64,000 nt of DNA from CAYUVA01 sp964448115 [NCBI: uncultured bacterium]. Lineage in GTDB: Bacteria > CAYUVA01. A program made the position numbers and the translations under genes. The notes under the pieces are model-generated. The model did not search any database, had not been told where the DNA came from, and saw only the letters and a program-made list of their open reading frames with translations. The DNA lies in contig CAYUVA010000009.1 in NCBI GenBank assembly GCA_964448115.1, forward strand, positions 31,474 to 95,473, given 5' to 3'. Positions within the stretch are counted from its first letter, which is position 1, and every line of letters starts with the position of its first letter. Below, one piece after another: positions 36,350 through 45,100 of the stretch.

Positions 36350-37813
36350 ATGCCTAAAAGCAAGCTAATACTTCTAATACCGCTTCTATTGTCGTGTTTG
36401 AGCACAACAGTTTTTTGCCTGCCAGTGATACCAGGTGATATAGATGAGTCTGGGAGAGTCGATGGGAGGGATCTTACCATCCTGTGCAGGGCTTTAGGCT
36501 CCAGCATCGGAGACCCACGGTACCACATTTATGCTGATATTGACGATAACGGTTCTGTCGATCAGGACGATATCTCGCTGCTAAAAAGCAATTTTGGCTT
36601 AAACCTCAACATCCCGCAAGATGCGGATGACTATGTTCCCGGTGAGATAGTGGTCAGCTTTGATGATGGGATAGCTAGCACGGATATCCTTGAGCTGGAA
36701 CACCGGTACCAGCTTGAGCTTATCAAGGAAAACAGCGATTTTAAGGTGAATGTTTACCGGCTGCCTGAACACCTAAGCCTGGCTGAGGCTATCTACAAGA
36801 TGGGCAAGGAGCCGCATGTCGAGTTCGCCGAGCCTCGTTTCATAGTTAAAGCCTGCTATCAGCCAAACGACCCTTACTACAAGTACCAGTGGAACTTCGA
36901 TCATATCGGGATGCGCATGGCATGGGAGGAGAGCATGGGCAGCCCTGATGTAATCGTGGCAGTGGTAGATAGCGGTGTCGCTTATGAGAACTACATGGAA
37001 TATTGCAGGGCGACCGACTTCGAGGACGATGTTTTCGTCTATTCGTATAACTTCATCACCGGCAACGAGCACGCTAACGACAACGAGGGGCACGGGACCC
37101 ATGTTGCCGGCACTATAGCCCAGAAGACGGGAAACAACTTCGGGGTTGCCGGCATTGCACCCTACTGTAAGATCATGCCGGTCAAGGTGTTAAATGAAAG
37201 TGGCCAAGGCAACTCCGATGATGTAGCTGATGGCATCAGATATGCTGCTGACCATGGCGCTAAGGTGGTAAACTTGAGCCTTGGCTCCGAATATTACATA
37301 CAGGATATAAAGAACGCCTGCGACTATGCATACTCCAAGGGGGCGGTGGTTGTGGCAGCATCCGGCAATGACGGTGAGTCAAAGAAATTCTATCCAGCAG
37401 CCTATCAAAAGGTGATAGGCGTAGGAGCTGTTCAATACGATAAAACTCGAACATATTACTCCAACTATGGGGATTACATCGATCTGGTAGCTCCTGGCGG
37501 CAATGGATATCTGGATCAAAACAACGATTATTTTGGCGACCTGATAATACAACAGAGCTTCATCTTTCCCTTTTATTGCCAGTTTACCATGCTCGGCTCT
37601 CAGGGCACATCGATGGCTGCCCCCCATGTCTCCGGCGTGGCTGCGCTGCTCTGGAGTCTTGGCATCGTACAGTCCCCGGCTGATGTAGAAAAGATACTGA
37701 TCGAGACCGCCGATGATCTCGGTCCCGATGGCTGGGATGAGCAATATGGATACGGTTTGCTCGACGCAGAGAAGGCAACGACCTACTACCGAGAATGGGG
37801 GTGGGATAATTGA
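36350..37813 (+). CDS. Subtilisin-like serine protease with N-terminal dockerin
   Basis: An exported S8 peptidase of 487 residues. The ATG at 36350 is preferred to one at 36305 because it gives a clean signal peptide (MPKSKLILLIPLLLSCLSTT) and has GGGAG upstream. After the signal lies a type I dockerin pair of Ca-binding repeats: GDIDESGRVDGRDLTILCRALG and YADIDDNGSVDQDDISLLKS (about 28-85). Next comes an inhibitor-I9-like propeptide. The catalytic domain has Asp207 (AVVDSGVAY), His248 (EGHGTHVAGT), oxyanion Asn340 (AASGNDGES) and Ser421 (GTSMAAPHVSG), so it should be active. The stop codon overlaps the next ATG by one base. No cohesin is present in the window. Likely secreted or surface-tethered; the partner is unknown. 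Confidence 0.9.
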   Translation: MPKSKLILLIPLLLSCLSTTVFCLPVIPGDIDESGRVDGRDLTILCRALGSSIGDPRYHIYADIDDNGSVDQDDISLLKSNFGLNLNIPQDADDYVPGEIVVSFDDGIASTDILELEHRYQLELIKENSDFKVNVYRLPEHLSLAEAIYKMGKEPHVEFAEPRFIVKACYQPNDPYYKYQWNFDHIGMRMAWEESMGSPDVIVAVVDSGVAYENYMEYCRATDFEDDVFVYSYNFITGNEHANDNEGHGTHVAGTIAQKTGNNFGVAGIAPYCKIMPVKVLNESGQGNSDDVADGIRYAADHGAKVVNLSLGSEYYIQDIKNACDYAYSKGAVVVAASGNDGESKKFYPAAYQKVIGVGAVQYDKTRTYYSNYGDYIDLVAPGGNGYLDQNNDYFGDLIIQQSFIFPFYCQFTMLGSQGTSMAAPHVSGVAALLWSLGIVQSPADVEKILIETADDLGPDGWDEQYGYGLLDAEKATTYYREWGWDN

Positions 37814-38454
37814 TGGGAGATGCAATGGGAAGACTTTGCGCAGCATTGTGCCTTATCAGCCTGATGATCATGCCACAAATCAGCTATGGTGGCGAGCAAT
37901 ATATGTCCAAGAATCTTTTGGTCATGCGATTAAACTTGGGAGCTTTCCAACCCCTGGCAGCCAAGAAGAGCTACGATGATATCTATGGCAATCCTTGCCT
38001 GGAGCCTGGCATCTCGCTTTTTTATAAGGATATGGAGACCGGAATGGATGTCGGCTTAGAGATAATGCATTCCTTTACAACTGGCGAATATGTGATGATG
38101 GAGGGGGGAGAGCTTGTTCCCTCTGGCACAAAGGCTACCCTTGGTATTACTGCCATAAACATATCGCTGGAATATAACCTTGGTCCTGATTCTTATATCA
38201 ATCCCTTCATCGGTGGGGGGCTTGGAAAATACTTCATGCGTGAGACAGGCTTCAGCTCAAGGGAATCACTCGGTTATTTTCTCTTAGGTGGTTTGGAGCT
38301 TAACCTGCAGAAGGAATGGTCGCTTAACTGTCGATTGCTATACAATACGGTTCCAGATTCTTTAGGGCACAGGGGGACCTCCAAGTACCGCAATGAGACC
38401 GATATGGGAGGCATACACCTACTGCTAGGCTTGAACTACCGACTTCCGCTCTGA
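37813..38454 (+). CDS. Small outer-membrane beta-barrel protein
   Basis: A 213-residue protein with a signal peptide (MGRLCAALCLISLMIMPQISYG) and alternating amphipathic strands such as GITAINISLEYNLG and SLGYFLLGGLELNL. Its last residues, LLGLNYRLPL, lack the typical terminal Phe. The pattern resembles OmpX/OmpW-type eight-strand barrels, but no family is recognised. The start is uncertain between ATG 37813 (overlapping the protease stop) and ATG 37825, which has a better GGGAG ribosome site. It may be co-expressed with the protease, and it precedes a glycosyltransferase by 5 nt. Confidence 0.6.
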   Translation: MGDAMGRLCAALCLISLMIMPQISYGGEQYMSKNLLVMRLNLGAFQPLAAKKSYDDIYGNPCLEPGISLFYKDMETGMDVGLEIMHSFTTGEYVMMEGGELVPSGTKATLGITAINISLEYNLGPDSYINPFIGGGLGKYFMRETGFSSRESLGYFLLGGLELNLQKEWSLNCRLLYNTVPDSLGHRGTSKYRNETDMGGIHLLLGLNYRLPL

Positions 38455-38459
38455 GTGCC

Positions 38460-39470
38460 ATGCAACCCAAGATCTCAGTAATAATCCCAGCCCGGCAGGC
38501 TAATGAGCTTAGAAAGGCTATCTTTGCACTTGCTCGTATCGATTATCCTCCCGAGCTTATCGAGGTGGTGGGCGCTTATGGAAGACAGCCATCGGTGCAG
38601 CGCAACCGGGCATCGAGAGTTGCAGATGGGGACTATATCCTTTTTCTCGATAATGATGCCATGGTAGCCACTGATTACCTGAGGATAATGGTTGATGAGA
38701 TAAGCAGGCACCCGGATATCGCCATCATAGGCGGTCCAAATATCACACCAGATACCGACAGCTTCTTTCAAAAGTGTACAGGATATGCCCTGGCTTCTCG
38801 CTTTGCCCACTCGGATATGGCAGCGCGCTACCGCCCTATCGGTGCGATCCGGCAGGGAAGCGAAAAGGAGCTTATCCTTTGTGCGCTGATGGTAAAGACA
38901 TCTGATTTCAGGGAACTAGGCGGTTTCAACGAGGCGCTGTATCCCAACGAGGAGAACGAGTTCCTCAACCGGGCGTCTGCTGCTGGCAAGACTATTATCT
39001 ATCACCCCCAGGCAGTGGTATATCGAAGCCGACGCAGGAATCTCCTAGATTTTATCGGTCAGTTGGCAAATTATGGCAGGGGAAGAATGGAACAGTGCTT
39101 CATCGAGGGCTTTAAACTGAGCAATAGCGCATTTTTGCTCCCCCTTGCATTCTTGCTTTATCTGGTCAGCCTGCTATTCTTTCATCCCTTTTGGTACCTA
39201 ATACCCTTAATATTCTATCTTCTGTTGGGGCACATCTCATCAGCAGCCTTTGCACGCATGGAGAAAAATCCACTTTATGGTTTAGCATTGCCCTGGTTCT
39301 ACATGATAATGCACCTTTCTTATGGCGCTGGGATGATCTGGGCTTTGATGCGCAGGTTAACAGGCATAAATAAAAGAAAAATGCCTGATGCATCCAAAGG
39401 CATCGATGTAACTATCGAGAGAATAAAGCACTTCACCTCCAGTTGGAATCATTCGCTTAATAATGATTAA
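38460..39470 (+). CDS. GT2 family glycosyltransferase with C-terminal membrane helices
   Basis: A 336-residue glycosyltransferase. The GT-A core begins KISVIIPARQANELRKAI; a DxD-like metal site is in ILFLDNDAMV. An acceptor motif of the form N-E-E-N-E-F is present in LYPNEENEFLNRA. After residue 220 there are about three hydrophobic helices (AFLLPLAFLLYLVSLLFFHP and on), as in membrane-bound polysaccharide synthases (ExoA-like). Donor and acceptor are unknown. It is the first of four sugar-related genes spaced by 3 to 70 nt. Confidence 0.8.
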   Translation: MQPKISVIIPARQANELRKAIFALARIDYPPELIEVVGAYGRQPSVQRNRASRVADGDYILFLDNDAMVATDYLRIMVDEISRHPDIAIIGGPNITPDTDSFFQKCTGYALASRFAHSDMAARYRPIGAIRQGSEKELILCALMVKTSDFRELGGFNEALYPNEENEFLNRASAAGKTIIYHPQAVVYRSRRRNLLDFIGQLANYGRGRMEQCFIEGFKLSNSAFLLPLAFLLYLVSLLFFHPFWYLIPLIFYLLLGHISSAAFARMEKNPLYGLALPWFYMIMHLSYGAGMIWALMRRLTGINKRKMPDASKGIDVTIERIKHFTSSWNHSLNND

Positions 39471-39480
39471 AGATGGATAG

Positions 39481-40284
39481 ATGAGCAAGCTGCTAGATAT
39501 ATTCAAAACCGGCGAGATAATGACCCCGGACAACAAAGGGATCAATCCTCTATTCAAGCGACATCTGGCTGCTTACAGGTTCTGCATACCATTCTGCCAG
39601 GATAGGGAGATACTGGAGATCGGCTTCGGCGAGGGTTACGGCACCAATGAGATTGCAGAACATGCTCGCTCGGTGGTAGGCAGCGATCTTCAACCGGAAC
39701 TAGCCGAGTATGCAAAGGATAAATATAGCGGCAGGGGGATAGAATTCTTGTGCGCAAGCGCCGAGAGCCTGCCATTTAAGGATGAAACTTTTGATGTTAT
39801 TATATCGTTGCAGGTATTGGAACATGTGAAGATATATCAGGCTATGATCAAGGAAAGCTACCGGGTACTTCGCAAGGGGGGCAAGGCGATACACATCACC
39901 CCTAACCGTCTGACTATGTTGAGTGGAGTGAATCCCTATCACTACCGGGAGTTCGATCCAGACCAGCTTAGAAATGAGATGAAGGCTGTCTTTCCAAGGG
40001 TAAAGATGATGGGGTTGTTCGGCAGCGAGAGATACCTGGCAATAAAAAATGAGGAACAAAGGTTTGCCCGTCGGCTGCTAAGGATAGATTTTCTTGGACT
40101 ACGAAGATACCTCCCCCGCAGATTGCTTGCCTTCCCTTATCGAATAGCCTTCAAGGTGATCAATGACAACACTGATCAACTGGAAAGAAAAGCCGATGCA
40201 CTTATCACGGTAGATGACTTCTATACATCAGATGGTATTGATCTGGGCAAAGCGCTAGAGCTTATCGCTATCGGGGAGAAATGA
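39481..40284 (+). CDS. SAM-dependent methyltransferase (type 11 domain)
   Basis: A 267-residue class I methyltransferase. Motif I is ILEIGFGEGYGTNEIA, the acidic end of strand 2 is in VVGSDLQPE, and the post-I motif is FDVIISLQVLEHV. The C-terminal ~100 residues are specific. It starts 10 nt after a glycosyltransferase and stops 3 nt before another, so it probably methylates a glycan or lipid-linked sugar; the substrate is not known. Confidence 0.82.
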   Translation: MSKLLDIFKTGEIMTPDNKGINPLFKRHLAAYRFCIPFCQDREILEIGFGEGYGTNEIAEHARSVVGSDLQPELAEYAKDKYSGRGIEFLCASAESLPFKDETFDVIISLQVLEHVKIYQAMIKESYRVLRKGGKAIHITPNRLTMLSGVNPYHYREFDPDQLRNEMKAVFPRVKMMGLFGSERYLAIKNEEQRFARRLLRIDFLGLRRYLPRRLLAFPYRIAFKVINDNTDQLERKADALITVDDFYTSDGIDLGKALELIAIGEK

Positions 40285-40287
40285 AAT

Positions 40288-41262
40288 ATGCAAGCTGATA
40301 AAGATAATATCGAGATCTCGATCATAATTCCAGTATATAACGAGGAAAAGAACATCCCGGTGGTCTTTGATCGCCTGAAAGCTACCCTTGATGAGCTGAA
40401 TTCGAGCTACGAGATCATCTTCATCGACGATGGCTCTACCGATGACACGCTAGGAATCCTGGAGGATCTGCATGAAAATGATGATCGGGTCGCAGTTTAC
40501 TCGCTGCGCAAGAATCAGGGCAAGGCTGCTGCGCTAACCGTCGGCTTCAGAAGAGCAAGGGGCAGAGTAATAGCCACTATGGACGGCGATGGACAGGATG
40601 AGCCATCCGAGCTGCCTAGGATGATCGAGAAGCTAAATGAGGGCTATGACCTGATCAACGGCTGGAAATACCCCCGTCAGGATCCCTTGAGCAAACGCCT
40701 GCCATCCAAGTTATATAACTCGATAACCAGTCTATTAGCCGGTATCACCCTCCATGACATGAACAGCGGACTCAAGGTTTACCGCCGTGAGGTTGTACAA
40801 AGCATCCCCATCTATGGCGAGCTGCACCGCTTCATAGTCTTCATGGCGCATAGAGAGAACTTCAAGGTTACCGAGATCAAGGTCAAGCACAATCCAAGGC
40901 TGCACGGCAAGACCAAATATGGCTCTTGGCGATACTTTGCTGGGTTCTTGGATCTTATAACCTCCATGTTCTTAAGTCGTTTTTCTCGTCGCCCTATGCA
41001 TTTCTTCGGCTTCAGCGGATTCTTACTGCTGTTAGCGGGTACTATTATTAACGCTTACCTTGCTATCGGCTGGTTCTTTGGTAGATGGATTGGCAACCGC
41101 CCGCTCCTTTTCTTGGGCATACTGCTTATGTTGCTCGGCATCCAGCTTATCTCAACAGGACTCTTGGGCGAGATGCTGAGCAGATGGATGGATAAGGAGT
41201 ATAACTATCCGCTGAAAAGGGAGCTGCCGGCAGGCGTGAGGAGTGCTGAAGGAGGAAAGTGA
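40288..41262 (+). CDS. GT2 glycosyltransferase (dolichyl/undecaprenyl-phosphate type)
   Basis: A 324-residue enzyme related to DPM1/ArnC-like transferases that load sugars onto undecaprenyl phosphate. Sequence features: ISIIIPVYNEEKNIPVVF, the DDGSTDDT donor site, the catalytic MDGDGQDEPSELP, and NSGLKVYRREVVQ. Two transmembrane helices follow (about residues 240-262 and 270-296), as in ArnC/GtrB. Such enzymes supply sugar donors used in periplasmic glycosylation. It ends 70 nt before the next GT2 gene. Confidence 0.88.
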   Translation: MQADKDNIEISIIIPVYNEEKNIPVVFDRLKATLDELNSSYEIIFIDDGSTDDTLGILEDLHENDDRVAVYSLRKNQGKAAALTVGFRRARGRVIATMDGDGQDEPSELPRMIEKLNEGYDLINGWKYPRQDPLSKRLPSKLYNSITSLLAGITLHDMNSGLKVYRREVVQSIPIYGELHRFIVFMAHRENFKVTEIKVKHNPRLHGKTKYGSWRYFAGFLDLITSMFLSRFSRRPMHFFGFSGFLLLLAGTIINAYLAIGWFFGRWIGNRPLLFLGILLMLLGIQLISTGLLGEMLSRWMDKEYNYPLKRELPAGVRSAEGGK

Positions 41263-41280
41263 TAAAGAAAATAAGAAGCC

Positions 41281-41291
41281 TCACGCAAAGA
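41281..41291. repeat. Fragment of the ACGCAAAGACGC repeat family
   Basis: TCACGCAAAGA in the 69-nt spacer before the GT2 gene matches the start of the copies at 18075 and 45799; the rest is not conserved. Confidence 0.35.
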
Positions 41292-41331
41292 AAAAAGAAT
41301 TAGAAAATATCACCTCCAGGTTGGAATCCTG

Positions 41332-42174
41332 TTGAGCAAAGAAGCGCCTATAGTCTCAGTTATAATACTCAACTACAACCGCTGGGATCTGCTTTCTGAT
41401 TGCCTGAACTCACTGATGAAGGTCGATTATCCAGCGCTTAAGATCATCGTGGTGGATAATTGTTCTGATGAGGACATAGCTGGGAGATTGAACGAAGAAT
41501 ACCGGCAGGTCCATGTCCTTGCGCTGAATAAGCCGGTCGGTTTCGCCGCAGGGAACAACCTCGGCTTGCGCCGTGCACGGGAGCTTGGCGCTAAATACCA
41601 CTGCCTGCTTAATAATGACACGGTGGTCGATGAAGCCTTTATCTTGGCGCTGGTTTCAGCAGCCCGGGAGCATCCAAGGGCAGCCATGCTCGGCGCAAAG
41701 ATTTACTATCACGCGCAGCCGAACCGAATCTGGTATGCCGGCGGAATCGTGGATATGAACCTGGGCAGGATCAAACATCGTGGCATTAGGGAATATGACA
41801 AGGGGCAGTACGAACGACTGGAGCGCACCGGCTATGTAACCGGCTGTTGCTTATTCCTGCCGGACTGGACACTGGAGCGGGTCGGTTACCTTGACGAGGG
41901 CTTCCATGCCTACGGGGAGGATACCGACTGGTGCATTCGGGCAGCAAACAAAGGGTTTGAGCTGCTCTATGTCCCCTCGGCGATTATCTGGCACAAGGTC
42001 TCCAGTTCCAGCGGGATGCTCAGCGCTTACAAGATAAAAAACAGGCTGAAGGGGCATCTGAAATTGTTGCGAAGATATAGTAAAATATATTACTATCCGC
42101 TTATATTCGTGTACCAGGTTTACGAATTGCTTCGGATAAGCGCACTGGTGCTATGCGGGCGACTGAAGCGTTGA
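41332..42174 (+). CDS. GT2 glycosyltransferase (rhamnosyltransferase WbbL-like)
   Basis: A 280-residue GT-A transferase. The core shows VSVIILNYNRWDLLSDCLNSL, VVDNCSDEDI, GFAAGNNLGLRRARE and HCLLNNDTVVDEAF with the DxD-like NND. A second motif, YGEDTDWCIRA, is typical of the dTDP-Rha transferases of the family. It starts with TTG without a strong ribosome site. It lies 12 nt before the large subtilase gene. Donor and acceptor are not determined by sequence. Confidence 0.85.
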   Translation: MSKEAPIVSVIILNYNRWDLLSDCLNSLMKVDYPALKIIVVDNCSDEDIAGRLNEEYRQVHVLALNKPVGFAAGNNLGLRRARELGAKYHCLLNNDTVVDEAFILALVSAAREHPRAAMLGAKIYYHAQPNRIWYAGGIVDMNLGRIKHRGIREYDKGQYERLERTGYVTGCCLFLPDWTLERVGYLDEGFHAYGEDTDWCIRAANKGFELLYVPSAIIWHKVSSSSGMLSAYKIKNRLKGHLKLLRRYSKIYYYPLIFVYQVYELLRISALVLCGRLKR

Positions 42175-42186
42175 TAAGGAGTTGCA

Positions 42187-45100
42187 ATGATGGGATGGAA
42201 AGGCTGGATGATCGCTGCCATAGCCTCGCTATGCCTTTTGGCTAAATATATTCAAGCAGCCGATGCATTTGATAAGGAGAGGCTCAATCTTTACCTAAAG
42301 GACTCTCACTATGCGCCGCATCGAGTTATTGTCAAGCTGAAAGATAATCCAAAATTGATGGATGATCGCCTCAACCTGCGGGTTTATGCTGAAAAACTGG
42401 CAATGAAAGCCCTAGGGCAGGATGCAGTGGATAGGGTTAAGCCCTTGTATCCCAAGATGAACTCAAGCTCTACGAGGCGGACTTTCGTTATCGAGTTCAA
42501 GGACATGCCAGCAAACATCGTTGCTCATAAGCTCAAGGCTTTGGATGACTTCGAGCATGTGGAGCTGGATTACGGATATTATTTTGCCCTTATGCCCAAC
42601 GATGAGCACTTCTCTCAGCAGTGGAACCTGCACAACACCGGCAAGCGCATCGAGGATGCGGACATAGATGCCCCAGAGGCTTGGGATATACAGACCGGAG
42701 ACCTGAATGTGATCATAGCTGTAGTAGATACCGGCTTGGACAGGTGGCACCCGGAGATGGTCGAAAAAGCGTGGATCAATGAGGGCGAGATACCGGGGGA
42801 TGATATAGACAACGACGGTAATGGCTACAAGGACGATGCCTATGGCTGGAACTTCTACGAGAACAACAATGTAACCAGCGATGTTGACGGGCACGGCACC
42901 GCGGTCGCATCGGTCGCTGCTGCCAATACTGATAATGTGATCGGCATAGCCGGGGTTGCCTGGAATGCGACCGTAATGCCCCTTCGGGTCAGCCGTGGCG
43001 AGTTCACCTTTGCATCGATGATCGCCGAGGCGGTTTATTATGCGGCTGATAACGGTGCGAAGATCATAAATCTCTCTGTGGTCTCGCTGTCTCGCTCTTA
43101 TGCCTTGGAGGATGCGCTCGATTATGCCTATGATCACGGATGCCTGCTGGTTGCTGCGATGGGAGATTTATACTACGGAATACCGCTTTATCCAGCAGCC
43201 TTGAATCATACGTTGGCGGTAGGCGCGACCAATAATGACGATCTTCGAGCAAGGGCATCCAATACCGGATATCATATTGACCTCAGCGCACCGGGAGAGA
43301 ATGTCTTTGTGGCGCTTCCAGGCAATAAATACCAAAGAAAGACCGGCTCATCGCTTGCCGCAGCCACCGTGTCCGGCATCGCCGCCCTGGTCTGGTCCCA
43401 ATTCAAACAGTTAAGCAATAAAGAGCTAATGGGCATTCTTTTGGCTTCAGCAGATGATATCGAGGAGTATAGCTGGGATGTAAAGACAGGCTGGGGCAGA
43501 GCCAATGCGCTGAAGGCGCTCACCCTCGGCTACATACCGCCTACCTGTCGCATCATCACCCCCCATCAACATACTTATGTGGATGGAAAAATCGATATCA
43601 CCGGCTCCGCTTGCGGTGAGGGATTTAGCAGCTTCAAGCTCGAATACGGCAGGGGAAGCGAGCCGAGCGAGTGGACTGCCTTCAGGCAGTCATTCACCCC
43701 CGTGGATCACGGCATGCTCGGGGTGCTCAATCTCACCGGCAAGCCTGGAGGGATGTATGCCATAAGGCTCACGGTTACTGGTGAGAACAAGCGTACTGCC
43801 ACGCACAAGGTGGTTATATATGTCAGGGAGCTTGATGTGCTCACCGGCTGGCCCTTCGATGCCGGCGCCTCGGTGCTGTCATCGGTCGCCATAGCGGATG
43901 TAAACGATGATGGCAGGGACGATGTTGTCTTCGGAGCTATGGACGGTGCAGTATATGTGCTCGATCACAACCGCGCCCCTCTGGATGGCTGGCCGGTGAT
44001 GACCAACGGTCCCGTATTATCCTCGCCGGCAGTTGGAGATATAGATGATGACGGCAAGCTGGACATCGTGGTGGGGAGCATGGACAGCGGGATCTATGCA
44101 TGGAACCACCAGGGCGAGCTTCTCCCCGGCTGGCCGGTCAAGACCGGGGACATGGTTCTCGCCTCGCCTACACTTGCCGACCTCGATGGCGACCGCTTCC
44201 TGGAGGTGATCATCGGCTCCTTTGACAAGAAGCTCTATGCCTTCCATTATTCGGGCAATGTTCTTGATGGATGGCCCTTTGAGACCCTGGGCGAGATCTT
44301 CAGTACCGCTGCGGTAGGCGATGTAACCAACGACGGCAACAACGAGGTCGTGGTCGGCATCAACCAGCCGGGCAGCGGAGATATGCGGGGGAGGATCTAT
44401 CTTTTTAGAAACAACGGCGTTTTATTCCCCAAGTATCCGCTTCTGCCCTCCGAGGCGTTACCCTTGTTCGACTACTTTGCCAATGGGGTCAGCATGTCGC
44501 CTGCATTGGCTGATGTAGATGGTGATGGCGAGCTTGAGATAATAGTCGGCGCCGTAACCGGCAGCATCCATGTCTATAACTACGACACCAGCCAGGTCGC
44601 CCAGACCGAGATCCTGCCCGCGGCGACCAACTCCTCGGTGGCGCTCGGCGAGATCGATGGCGCAGCCGGGCTGGAGATGGTAGCCGGGCTTATCGATTAT
44701 GATATCTTCAGTTTTACGCCATCGTACATGGTGGGCGGCTGGAATATAGATGCCACCGTGCTCCCCCGCTGGCATGTGCCTGCGCCAGACCTGGTGCTAA
44801 GCTCGCCGATAATCGCAGATGTTACCGGAGATGGACGACAGGAGATCCTTATAGGCTGCGGGGACAACAGCGTGATCGGCTTACTGCGCAACGGCGACCC
44901 CATCCCCGGCTTCCCCAAGCGCTGTGATGGCTGGATATTCTCCTCGCCGGCGGTAGGAGATCTAGATAATGACAAGCGGATCGAGCTTGTGGTCGGCTCG
45001 GCGAGCGGCAAGGTATTTGCCTGGAAGATGAGCGGACAATACAGCGAGGAGAGGCTCGAATGGCGTCAGTTCCACCACGACAACGAGCATACCGGCAGGT

